This document shows positions 6,972 to 14,640 of a stretch of DNA of 16,318 nt, piece by piece. Below the pieces are notes generated by a model. That model did not search any database and was not told where the DNA came from. It worked only from the letters and a program-made list of their open reading frames with translations. This stretch comes from JAWXBM01 sp964602895 (GTDB taxonomy: Bacteria; Pseudomonadota; Gammaproteobacteria; Xanthomonadales; SZUA-36): assembly GCA_964602895.1 (NCBI GenBank), contig CAZRTG010000067.1, positions 1 through 16,318 of the forward strand. Reading direction: 5' to 3'. A program made the position numbers and the translations under genes. Within the stretch, counting starts at the first letter, position 1. Every line of letters begins with the position of its first letter.

Positions 6972-8162
6972 ATGATCGATAATAACCCTTTTACTGAAGA
7001 ATTTTTTCAGGATCCTTATCCGGTATACCGGCAAATGCGTGAACAGGAAACCGCCTATTGGCTGGAAACTCCGCAAGACACCAACTCGGGTGGCGCCTGG
7101 ATGTTCACCCGCTATGATGACGTAAAAGACATACTCCGTAATGCCCATGATGCGCCGCAGGATATCAAACGACTGGTTCCGGAAAGCCAGCGCAATCCGT
7201 TCCACTACATGTTGCTGTATTCGGATCCGCCAGACCATACGCGTTTACGCGCACTGATCAGCGCACCCTTCAGTCAGGCTGGTGTAAACCGCATTAATGC
7301 CATGATCACTGACTTGGTGGATCAGTTGATTGACGCCATGCAACAGCATGATGAAGTTGATTTCATGGCTGCGTTTGCTGAACCCCTGTCCGTCAATGTG
7401 ATTACCCGGATGCTGGGAACGCCGTTCGAAGATGCAGCCCTGCTGCGAGACTGGACCGTGGATCTCGGCCTCGGCTTTGATTCAACGATAAGCGATCCGG
7501 CTGTCAAGCAAAGGGGTGTCAAAGCCCTGCAGGAAATGACCGGGTATTTCGCTGAATTGGTAGCCCGGCCAAGCCAGCCCCCTGGAACCATTATTGAAAG
7601 CCTGAAAAATGACTCCGCTGCTGCAAAATGCTCGCCTCAGGAAGCCATGGCCCAGTGCATGTTACTGCTGTTGGCCGGACATGAAACCACGCTCAACCTG
7701 CTGGGCAATGGCATGTACTGTCTTTTGGCCAACCCGCAGGAACTGGCAAAATTACGCCAGCAGCCGGAGCTGACAGACAGCATGATCAATGAAGTGCTGC
7801 GCTTTGAAGCACCTTTCCAACGTGCGGTTTTTCGTGTGGCTGCAGCGCCGATGACTTTCCGCGACCAGCAGATTCAGATAGGTGATCGCATCTCACCCGT
7901 GGTCTCCGCAGCCAACCGCGACCCGGCACAATTTGCCGAGCCGGATCGCTTCGATATCGCACGCAAACCCAATCGCCACCTGGCTTTTGGCCTGGGCATA
8001 CACCGTTGTCTGGGCGAAAAGCTGGCACGTAGCGAAGCCCGCATCGCCTATAGCCGCCTGCTGCAGCGTTTCCCGCATCTGGAATTGGCAGCACCCCGGC
8101 CGGTTTGGAAGTCCCGATCATTGTTCCGTGCTTTACAATCGCTGCCTCTGAAACTGCGATAG
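6972..8162 (+). CDS. Cytochrome P450
   Basis: The 396-residue soluble bacterial P450 has every hallmark. The I-helix oxygen-activation motif is AGHETT (A235-T240), the K-helix ExxR is EVLR, and the heme loop FGLGIHRCLG has the thiolate ligand C346. There is no N-terminal membrane anchor. It needs an external electron donor. No ferredoxin lies beside it, although a 2Fe-2S/FAD reductase is encoded about 5.4 kb away (13580-14626). Such class I P450s hydroxylate or couple small molecules, and the substrate is not predictable here. The ATG at 6972 has an AGGTAA 11 bases upstream. The cyanophycin-synthetase-like gene starts 15 bp after the stop, so the pair forms an operon and the P450 may modify the ligase's substrate or product. 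Confidence 0.95.
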   Translation: MIDNNPFTEEFFQDPYPVYRQMREQETAYWLETPQDTNSGGAWMFTRYDDVKDILRNAHDAPQDIKRLVPESQRNPFHYMLLYSDPPDHTRLRALISAPFSQAGVNRINAMITDLVDQLIDAMQQHDEVDFMAAFAEPLSVNVITRMLGTPFEDAALLRDWTVDLGLGFDSTISDPAVKQRGVKALQEMTGYFAELVARPSQPPGTIIESLKNDSAAAKCSPQEAMAQCMLLLLAGHETTLNLLGNGMYCLLANPQELAKLRQQPELTDSMINEVLRFEAPFQRAVFRVAAAPMTFRDQQIQIGDRISPVVSAANRDPAQFAEPDRFDIARKPNRHLAFGLGIHRCLGEKLARSEARIAYSRLLQRFPHLELAAPRPVWKSRSLFRALQSLPLKLR

Positions 8163-8177
8163 GTACAGGTTCGTTTC

Positions 8178-10664
8178 ATGCAGCTTGTAGAAATGATTTC
8201 AACCATCGGCCCCAGCCGTCGCGCCGAAGTGACGGTGATAGAAATGGTATTGCGGACAGAAGCAGATGAAGCGGCCCGGCTCGAATCCATTGCTGCCGAC
8301 CTTCAGCGACAGTTACCTGCCAAACTGGTCGAATTGGGTTTGTACATGGACGCCAGATCGTGGGTCGATGTCAACAATCGGGAATCGCCCATCGCACGTC
8401 TGGCGGGCTATGTCTGCTTGCTTGCGCTGGCCCTGCAAAACGCAGCCGGACATGCCTTGAAATTCCATGATTTTCTGCAGGATCAACCCCCCGACAGCGA
8501 TGAGTGGCGTTACCGTTTCATCTTCCAACATGATGATATTCCAAGCGGCGACCAGGCGGGTGATCTGGCCATGCGCCTGGTGTCTGAATTGTGCCCACAG
8601 TTGCATTGGCGGCCACTGCTGCATAATGCGGAGCAACCCTTACCGGCCTGCATTGCAGAATTTATTGCGGCATCCCGACCCTTCGTAACGCCGCCCGAAA
8701 CCCTGGGGCTGATGGCCGCCGCCCGGGCACGTGGAGTACCCGTACTGCGACTGGAGCGGGAGCCGTATGGACCTTTACCGGCCAGTTTCCGCGTCGCTCC
8801 CAACGGCATGATCATGCTGGGTCACAGCCAGCACCGGGTTATTTTGGATGGCCTGTTCTGCATCGACAGGCCGGGTCCCGGCTTCAGCTTGATGAATGAC
8901 CGCCGGATCATGTGGAACCTGCTTGCGGAGCTGGGGATAAAAGGCGCAATAGATGATGTGTCGCTGACGGCCGCAGCATCACCCATGCGTGTTCGACGCA
9001 CGGCGCGACGAATGGGTTTCCCGGTACGTATACGCACTCAACAACGGGATCCCTTGAACGCAAATGGCTGGCTGGTCAAAAGCGAAAGCGAGCTGGACTC
9101 ATTGCTGACCAGGCCCGACATGGACAACCGCAGCTTTCTGGTCGAACCGGAAACTGCTGGCTCCCGGCTGGACCTGCTAATGGTGGGTGGAGAATTACTC
9201 GCAGCATTGCAGGATGGCCGGATTGTCGCCGTTGATACCCAAACTGAAGCATTGGCACGACGTATCGATCAGGCGCTGAATAGCGGCTTCCTGCTGGTTC
9301 GATTTCAGCCCGGAACCGCCAGTTGCAGTGAAGACGGGTATCCTGAAACGGATTGGCGGGTCAACGATCTCAACCCTTCTCCGGAATTGACGACCTTACT
9401 GCAGCAACATCCTGAGCTTTTGAGCGCAGCCTATGACCGGTTTTTGAATTGGCTGTATCCGCCTGGCAAGCCCTGCCGTATTCCCATCGTTTCCATCACT
9501 GGCACCAATGGAAAAACCACCACTGCCACCATGATTGCGCGTATTGCACAGGTAGCGTCGTTGTTTGTAGGCATGGCCCGGACCACCGGCGTGTACTTTG
9601 ACCAGGAGCTCAAGGAGCTAGGCGACAATTCAGGTTTCCATGGCCATTGCATGGTGTTTGAACATCCCGAGGTCGAGCTGGCGATTTTGGAAACGGCACG
9701 GGGTGGCATACTGCATTCGGGCTTTGCTTACGATTACAGTGATGTCGCCATTTGCACCAATGTCAGTCCCGACCACCTGGGTGAGTACGGGGTGGAAACC
9801 CTGCAGGATATGGCAACCGTGAAACGTTCTGTTCTCGAACGCTGCACCGGCTCCGTGGTGTTGAATGGAGATGATCCCTTATGCCTGGACATGTTGCCGC
9901 ATTTATCGGGCCGGACGCTTTACCTGTCGACTTTCCGGTGCGGGCCCAATGAGTTGCGAAAAAAAGCAGCAGTTGATCCCGCCTCTGTCATGCATATCAT
10001 TCACACCGCTGAGCATGATGGTGAGGAATGGATCATATTGAACACTGCAGATGCCGCTACGCCCGTCATCGCCGTCAATTCCATACCCGCCACGTTCAAT
10101 GGTGCAGCCCGGCACAACATCAGCAACGCCATGCATGCGGTTGCAGCCGCTCACGCACTGGGGCTGGAGTTGAGCAGCATTCGCCAGGCGATGACGAGCT
10201 TTGAAATGGGCTTCGAGTCCCTTCCCGGCCGACTGAATGTCCACGACAACGGTCGCTTTCATATCATCATGGACTACGCACACAATGCCGACGGTTTACA
10301 GCAACTGGTTTCTTTTACCGACCAGTATCCCTGCAAGGGGCGCAGGATCCTGCGTTTCGGGGTATCGCCCCATGCTTCCGAATCAGCCTGCCTCAAAGCA
10401 GCAGCCACGGTAGCCGGACATTACGATCATTATTTGTGCTCAGGCAAGCCCGGATATGATACGGGTGATGGAATCGACACCACGGCCGTATTGCGGCGTG
10501 GCCTGCTGACGGCAGGCGTTGCCGACACACAGGTCGAAATTTTCAAGGATGTCAGCCGTTCGGTAGAATATCCGGCCAGTCTGTGCGAGGCGGGTGATTT
10601 ACTCGTACTGGTCACCAGCAATGCCCTCCTGGCAACAACCTGGGAGAAAATCCTCAAAACCTGA
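8178..10664 (+). CDS. Cyanophycin synthetase-like ligase with divergent ATP-grasp and intact Mur-ligase domain
   Basis: The 828-residue protein has the three-part layout of cyanophycin synthetase (CphA): an N-terminal domain (1 to about 170), an ATP-grasp-like region (about 171-410) and a Mur-ligase region (about 430-828). The Mur half is well kept: P-loop GTNGKTTT (442-449), ETARGG with E505, NVSPDHLG (528-535), a likely carbamylated K549, RHNISNAMHA and DYAHNADG (699-706). The ATP-grasp half still shows recognisable strands (LDLLMVGGELLAAL at 331-344, NDLNPSPEL at 396-404). The glycine-rich K-P-x-x-G-N-Q-G-R-G loop of CphA is replaced by unrelated residues near 283-300. The GDRR element expected near 728 in the Mur half is also absent. 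ACAGG lies eight bases before the ATG. It probably makes an amide or isopeptide bond on an unknown acid. True cyanophycin synthesis looks unlikely, and no cyanophycinase is nearby. Confidence 0.85.
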   Translation: MQLVEMISTIGPSRRAEVTVIEMVLRTEADEAARLESIAADLQRQLPAKLVELGLYMDARSWVDVNNRESPIARLAGYVCLLALALQNAAGHALKFHDFLQDQPPDSDEWRYRFIFQHDDIPSGDQAGDLAMRLVSELCPQLHWRPLLHNAEQPLPACIAEFIAASRPFVTPPETLGLMAAARARGVPVLRLEREPYGPLPASFRVAPNGMIMLGHSQHRVILDGLFCIDRPGPGFSLMNDRRIMWNLLAELGIKGAIDDVSLTAAASPMRVRRTARRMGFPVRIRTQQRDPLNANGWLVKSESELDSLLTRPDMDNRSFLVEPETAGSRLDLLMVGGELLAALQDGRIVAVDTQTEALARRIDQALNSGFLLVRFQPGTASCSEDGYPETDWRVNDLNPSPELTTLLQQHPELLSAAYDRFLNWLYPPGKPCRIPIVSITGTNGKTTTATMIARIAQVASLFVGMARTTGVYFDQELKELGDNSGFHGHCMVFEHPEVELAILETARGGILHSGFAYDYSDVAICTNVSPDHLGEYGVETLQDMATVKRSVLERCTGSVVLNGDDPLCLDMLPHLSGRTLYLSTFRCGPNELRKKAAVDPASVMHIIHTAEHDGEEWIILNTADAATPVIAVNSIPATFNGAARHNISNAMHAVAAAHALGLELSSIRQAMTSFEMGFESLPGRLNVHDNGRFHIIMDYAHNADGLQQLVSFTDQYPCKGRRILRFGVSPHASESACLKAAATVAGHYDHYLCSGKPGYDTGDGIDTTAVLRRGLLTAGVADTQVEIFKDVSRSVEYPASLCEAGDLLVLVTSNALLATTWEKILKT

Positions 10665-10681
10665 AATGGTTAACGACAAAG

Positions 10682-10710
10682 ATGACGCGCTTGCCTTGCG
10701 GGTTTAGAAT
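10682..10710 (+). promoter_or_regulatory. Promoter of the tRNA-Gly gene
   Basis: ATGACG (10682-10687, 4/6) and TAGAAT (10705-10710, 5/6) are separated by exactly 17 bp. The -10 ends 21 bp before the first tRNA base. The segment after the -10 (CAGCCG) is GC-rich, as expected of a stringently controlled tRNA promoter. Confidence 0.5.
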
Positions 10711-10731
10711 CAGCCGTAGTCGCTACAAATA

Positions 10732-10805
10732 GCGGGTGTAGTTCAATGGTAGAACGGGAGCTTCCCAAGCTCTTAATGTGGGTTCGATCCCCATCACCCG
10801 CTCCA
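10732..10805 (+). tRNA. glyU: tRNA-Gly (anticodon CCC)
   Basis: The 74-nt gene folds as a full cloverleaf. The acceptor stem GCGGGTG/CACCCGC is perfect, the D-stem is GTTC/GAAC, and the anticodon stem GGAGC/GCTCT (one G-T pair) closes the loop TTCCCAA with anticodon CCC. The variable loop has four bases, the T-stem is GTGGG/CCCAT with loop TTCGATC, and the discriminator T is followed by an encoded CCA. It closely resembles E. coli glyU and reads GGG codons. No clear hairpin terminator follows, only a run of five T at 10806-10810. Confidence 0.97.
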
Positions 10806-10926
10806 TTTTTAAGTTGTGGTCTCAGGTAAAAGCTGTTCAATTCTCATCGGATTTCATGGATGAGTGCCTTTAATCTTTCAATTTCACTGCAGTCGGCGGT
10901 CAAGCCGACCAACAAGGGGTGTGCAG

Positions 10927-11505
10927 ATGCGACCGATTATGAAGTTTCTCCGCAACTCGATGTGGGTTGGACTGAGGCGATCAGTCGTACTGATTGCGCT
11001 GGCGGCGGTGACTCTACAGACAGCAGCTGCAGCTGGGCCCGTCTGTGGCGAAGCGCTCTTTGACGGCCCCTATACACTCACTCAAAACAATCCGGACAGT
11101 GACGCCATCTATACTTTGGATCCCGGCACAGATCTGGGCTTCGGCGGTCCGGAACGCGACATGATTTATCTGGAATTTCACTACAGCGGCTACGGCGCGA
11201 GCGGCCTCATCGATCTCGGTTCGGTACCGAACAACAACTACTCCACTTGCGAGGTCTGTTTGAGCGTCCTTGAGGATCTGAATATGGAGCCGCAAGCGGC
11301 GAAAACCCTGTTTCCATCGGCCGGGGTGATTAATATCAGCCATCTCACTCTACCGGGAACAGCACTGGAACTGGATGTCTCATTCAGTGGACTGAAAGTC
11401 GTGGAGGTGACCATCGATGCAGAGACTTTCGAGATGACCCCTGTACCCGGAGGCGTATGCTACATGCAGAAATCCGGCACGTTCAAGGATGGATTCGAGA
11501 GTTGA
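10927..11505 (+). CDS. Secreted cysteine-containing hypothetical protein with DGFES tail
   Basis: The product has 192 residues when started at the ATG at 10927, which has AAGGGG seven bases upstream. The frame is open from 10864, but no ribosome site supports an earlier start. The N-terminus is a classical signal peptide: a basic region to R18, a hydrophobic core at 19-30 and AAAA-G cleavage near residue 36. The mature part has four cysteines (C40, C108, C111, C178), enough for two disulfides, and ends in TFKDGFES. The segments IDLGSVPNNNYSTCEVC and TPVPGGVC recall an uncharacterised family of secreted proteins in myxobacteria and some gammaproteobacteria; this comes from memory and is not tested. 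Its function is unknown. The last 46 bp overlap the 3' end of the convergent hydrolase gene. It follows a tRNA gene directly. Confidence 0.75.
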   Translation: MRPIMKFLRNSMWVGLRRSVVLIALAAVTLQTAAAAGPVCGEALFDGPYTLTQNNPDSDAIYTLDPGTDLGFGGPERDMIYLEFHYSGYGASGLIDLGSVPNNNYSTCEVCLSVLEDLNMEPQAAKTLFPSAGVINISHLTLPGTALELDVSFSGLKVVEVTIDAETFEMTPVPGGVCYMQKSGTFKDGFES

Positions 11506-12479
11506 GCCCGTTGCAGAATCAGGTCTTCGGCCAGGCTTTCGAGTTTCCAGTTCTTCAAAAACCCGCAGTGTCCCCCAAAGGTGCTGACCAGAATTTCCAG
11601 CTCGGGAATATCCGGCAGACTTTTAAAATCCTCTACCGGCACCACCGGATCATCCGCGGCGGTCAGTATGGTTGCCGGTATTTTCAATGACGCCAGTCGA
11701 TTGGCAGCGATGGAATAGCCATCGTAGTAGGTTTCAGAATCCTTGAAACCGGCATAACGCGTGGCCAGGTAATGCGTTTTTTCGCGCAAGCTGCGCAGCC
11801 GGGTCCAGTCGTCGTGGCCATAAAGTTCCGGAAAGCATTGCTGTTTGATGGCCAGGGAACGAGCCCATTTGCGCTCGAAGTAGCGCTCATAAATCCAGTT
11901 GCCGTTTTCCATGGCCAGCAGCGCTTTGGCCGGGTCGATCACCGGGCAGACGCTGACCACCTGACGGAGGTCCAGGCCCGCTGCCCCGGCTTGCAAAGCC
12001 ACGCGCAAGGCGAAATTACCACCCAAGGAATAACCCGCCAGCATCCAGTTTCTGGCCTGGCATTGTGCCTGCAGATCGGCCAATGCGTTGACCACCTCGC
12101 CCAGACGGTTTGAATGAAACATGCCCGGATTCAGGTGGTGGGTGTCGCCATGATCGCGGAAATTGAGGCGGAAAACATCGAAGCCCGCAGCAAACAGACG
12201 CGCGCCATTGGACAGTACGTAATTGGAATTTACGCTACCCTCCCAGCCATGCAACAGGGCTACCAGGCCTTTGCTGGTGCCGGCTGGCTGAGCTGAAAGA
12301 TAGCCTTCCAAACGCACATCATCGCCGCCGTCCAGCAACAGTTTGTGTTGACTGGCCCGCAAATTCTCTGAGCGGTGCCAAACAACCCGGCGACGCAAGG
12401 GGCTGCTGCTGATCAATGACTGCGTATGGCAGCTGCGCAAACCCCGTGGCGGCGTAAAGCCCTCAATTAACCGTCTCAC
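11460..12479 (-). CDS. YheT-like alpha/beta hydrolase
   Basis: The 339-residue protein is an alpha/beta hydrolase of the YheT type: the N-terminal TPPRGLRSCHTQSL segment (compare the shorter HxQ(T/S) opening of the family), LLHGWEGS for the oxyanion hole, nucleophile S151 in GYSLGGN, acid D276 or D277 in TAADDPVVP, and H304 in GGHCGF. Its natural substrate is not established, though ester or lipid-related roles are assumed for the family. It starts with GTG, which overlaps the TGA of plsC as GTGA, with GAAGGTG seven bases upstream. Translation is therefore probably coupled to that of the acyltransferase. The normal family C-terminus would end soon after WKLESLAEDLILQ. About 16 extra residues follow and run antisense into the 3' end of the secreted-protein gene. 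Confidence 0.88.
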   Translation of the reverse strand: MRRLIEGFTPPRGLRSCHTQSLISSSPLRRRVVWHRSENLRASQHKLLLDGGDDVRLEGYLSAQPAGTSKGLVALLHGWEGSVNSNYVLSNGARLFAAGFDVFRLNFRDHGDTHHLNPGMFHSNRLGEVVNALADLQAQCQARNWMLAGYSLGGNFALRVALQAGAAGLDLRQVVSVCPVIDPAKALLAMENGNWIYERYFERKWARSLAIKQQCFPELYGHDDWTRLRSLREKTHYLATRYAGFKDSETYYDGYSIAANRLASLKIPATILTAADDPVVPVEDFKSLPDIPELEILVSTFGGHCGFLKNWKLESLAEDLILQRAQLSNPSLNVPDFCM

Positions 12480-13237
12480 TGCAACACACCTTCATCAAAA
12501 GCTTCGACGATTGCCGCCTGGGCCGCCCTGGCCAATTCCTTGCGAGGCTGGTCTCTGGCGCTAATGGGATTCAGTATGGCGACTTCGGCCTGACGCAAAG
12601 GCTGGGCCAGCACACGAAAAAAATTCGCCAGAAAATGTTCTCCGGGTTTGAAGCGGATATCGTCATAATGGCGGCCGTCTTTCATATAACGCAACATGAT
12701 GGGCTGCACGATGGTGTCGCTTTCAACCGCCGCAGCAAACATGCGGGCATGGAATGGCTTGATAAGCGGGCCTGGCAATATGCCTCCCTCAGGAAAAATG
12801 GTAATTCGTTTACCTTGCAACAAACGCTCGATCATGGCTACATGCACCTTGCGGGCAGAATCCTGGTTACCCCGGTCATGAAACAGAGAATTGCCAAAGC
12901 GGGCAATAAACCCCAGTATCGGCCAATGGTCTACTTCTGCCTTGGACACGAAACCCATGGGTGCAATGCTGTACAGCAAAGGGATATCCAGCCACGAAAT
13001 ATGATTGGCAACCACCAGGCTGGCCGAGTTTCTGACCTGGCCAGTGACCCTGATACGCAAACCAAAAATCCGACAGGCCGTGGCCGTCCACCAGGATTCC
13101 ACGATCACATCCAGGCTACGGTTGCCGAACCGAATGCGCGGCAATGGAGGAACCGATGCCAGCAAGACCAGCGGCAAGCCCAACAACAAATGCAGCACCA
13201 GCAAAGGCAGGCGATAGAGCAGACGCAACACACTCAT
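12476..13237 (-). CDS. plsC: 1-acyl-sn-glycerol-3-phosphate acyltransferase-like protein (PlsC family)
   Basis: With the ATG at 13237 the product has 253 residues. PlsC-type enzymes acylate lysophosphatidic acid to phosphatidic acid at the inner membrane. Two N-terminal hydrophobic stretches (about 3-30) fit membrane association. The acyltransferase motifs are in order: NHISWLD with H79 and D84, GFVSKAEV (95-102), the DRGNQDSARK block (121-130) and FPEGG (148-152). A TTG five codons upstream (13252) is in frame, but neither start has a clear ribosome site, so ATG is preferred. The stop overlaps the GTG of the YheT-like gene by four bases. A role in another lyso-lipid (such as ornithine lipid) acylation is possible, since the family is broad. 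Confidence 0.88.
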   Translation of the reverse strand: MSVLRLLYRLPLLVLHLLLGLPLVLLASVPPLPRIRFGNRSLDVIVESWWTATACRIFGLRIRVTGQVRNSASLVVANHISWLDIPLLYSIAPMGFVSKAEVDHWPILGFIARFGNSLFHDRGNQDSARKVHVAMIERLLQGKRITIFPEGGILPGPLIKPFHARMFAAAVESDTIVQPIMLRYMKDGRHYDDIRFKPGEHFLANFFRVLAQPLRQAEVAILNPISARDQPRKELARAAQAAIVEAFDEGVLQ

Positions 13238-13579
13238 AAGCAAGGCGGGCAATCAGGCATAAGACGACAACATACAGAATCAGGCAGTAGGTTCAAAGCA
13301 GTCATTGCTGGCGGATATCCTTTGGCATAATGCCTGTTGTGCGTATTCGCAACGCGCTAACCTGGACTACATAGTGCACCAAGGCAGATGGTTTTGTGAA
13401 ATCGGCTTTACCAAAACAGCTGCTTGCAATAATTTTACGGGCTACCAACCGGTTGCACCTGGGGAAATTCTGATTATTCGGGGATGAATTATTCAGAGCT
13501 TTCCTAGAGGTGTTGTAGTCCGCAGATTTTCAATTCAGGCCAACTATCAGCGACAATAGTCTTTTTGCGGGGATAAACA
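13238..13579. other. 342-bp intergenic region between divergent plsC and the reductase
   Basis: No supported gene is seen. A 60-codon plus-strand frame at 13305-13487 has no ribosome site or recognisable sequence. A perfect short palindrome, GGCAT-A-ATGCC, lies at 13324-13334. Possible but weak promoter hexamers for the reductase are TTTCAA (13528-13533) and GACAAT (13552-13557), 18 bp apart. The region should carry the promoters of both flanking genes, since they diverge. Confidence 0.6.
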
Positions 13580-14626
13580 GTGAAACAATTCAAAGTCAGC
13601 CTGGCTGACGGTGATCGACATTTCCTGGTAGAGGAAGGTGAGGCCATATTGACCGCTGCATTGCGTCAAGGCGTCATGCTGCCCTATTCCTGCAAGAACG
13701 GCACCTGTGGCAGTTGCAAAGGCAAAGTGGTGCAGGGCGAGGTGCACTACCCCTTTCATCCGCCGCTGGCACTGGAACGAGCAGATTTTGCCGAAAACAA
13801 CGCACTGATGTGCCAGGCCGAGCCCCTTGAGGATCTGGTTATCCAGGTGCGTGAAATTGAAGCAGTGCGCGATATTGAAATTCGAAAGTTGCCTGCGCGC
13901 GTGACCGAGAAATCGCAACTTTCTCCCAACGTCATCCGCCTGCGTCTGAAACTGCCCAAGAACCAGCGTCTGCAATTCCTTGCCGGACAATATGTTGATG
14001 TATTGCTGAAAGGCGGTAAGCGTCGGGCTTTTTCTATTGCCAGCAGTCCGTCTATGGAAGACGAAATCGAATTACACATACGCCACGTGGATGGCGGTGG
14101 CTTTACCGGTCATGTTTTCGACACTTTAAAAGAAATGGACATCATTCGCTTTGAAGGCCCACTCGGGAATTTCTTCATACGCAATGACGCTCCGGAACGC
14201 CCCATGATCCTGATGGGTGGTGGCACCGGATTCGCACCTCTGAAATCCATGGTGGAACACCTGCTGGAACAAGGCGACCGGCGTGAAATTCATCTTTACT
14301 GGGGTGCGCGCAGGAGCGAAGAACTGTACCTGGAAGCATTACCGAAACAATGGGCACAACAACAGCCCCATATTCATTATTACCAGGCCGTATCCGAAGA
14401 AAATGAACCTGGAGCGGGCTATTTTCCCGGGCTGGTTCACCAGGCGGTGTTGTCCGATCATCCCGATCTGTCAGCCTTTGATGTGTATATGAGTGGCGCA
14501 CCGGGCATGATTGACGCAGCGCACAGCGCCTTTCTCAAGCACGGCCTGATTGCAGGCCGTCTGTTTTACGATTCATTTGAATTCGGGCTGGATGTGCCGG
14601 TGCGGGTATTGGCACGGTCGCATTGA
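13580..14626 (+). CDS. 2Fe-2S/FAD/NAD(P)H oxidoreductase (AscD/E3-like ferredoxin reductase)
   Basis: The 348-residue protein has three modules. An N-terminal plant-type ferredoxin domain carries cluster cysteines C38, C43, C46 and C78 (CKNGTCGSC, then LMC). An FAD domain (about 105-200) has GQY at 136-138 and RAFS at 149-152. A pyridine-nucleotide domain has GGGTGFAP (213-220) and MSGAPGMIDAA. It passes electrons from NAD(P)H through FAD to 2Fe-2S and on to a partner. Homologues are usually named CDP-6-deoxy-delta-3,4-glucoseen reductase, but no 3,6-dideoxysugar genes are present here, so the partner is unknown. It could serve an oxygenase or, speculatively, the P450. The start is a GTG with GCGGGG seven bases ahead. 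It converges on hemY with a 14-bp gap. Confidence 0.92.
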   Translation: MKQFKVSLADGDRHFLVEEGEAILTAALRQGVMLPYSCKNGTCGSCKGKVVQGEVHYPFHPPLALERADFAENNALMCQAEPLEDLVIQVREIEAVRDIEIRKLPARVTEKSQLSPNVIRLRLKLPKNQRLQFLAGQYVDVLLKGGKRRAFSIASSPSMEDEIELHIRHVDGGGFTGHVFDTLKEMDIIRFEGPLGNFFIRNDAPERPMILMGGGTGFAPLKSMVEHLLEQGDRREIHLYWGARRSEELYLEALPKQWAQQQPHIHYYQAVSEENEPGAGYFPGLVHQAVLSDHPDLSAFDVYMSGAPGMIDAAHSAFLKHGLIAGRLFYDSFEFGLDVPVRVLARSH

Positions 14627-14640
14627 ACGATTGGACTTGA

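Noticed and set aside
8178..10664. Straight call as cyanophycin synthetase (cphA)
   Set aside because: The glycine-rich ATP-grasp loop and the GDRR element of CphA are missing, and no cyanophycinase is nearby, so only family-level similarity is claimed.
10732..11505. Integrative element inserted at tRNA-Gly
   Set aside because: No integrase and no second copy of the tRNA 3' end is visible downstream; the tRNA is intact with its own CCA.
13305..13487. 60-codon frame in the plsC-reductase gap
   Set aside because: No ribosome site and no pattern of a real protein; short frames of this size occur by chance in a 342-bp gap.
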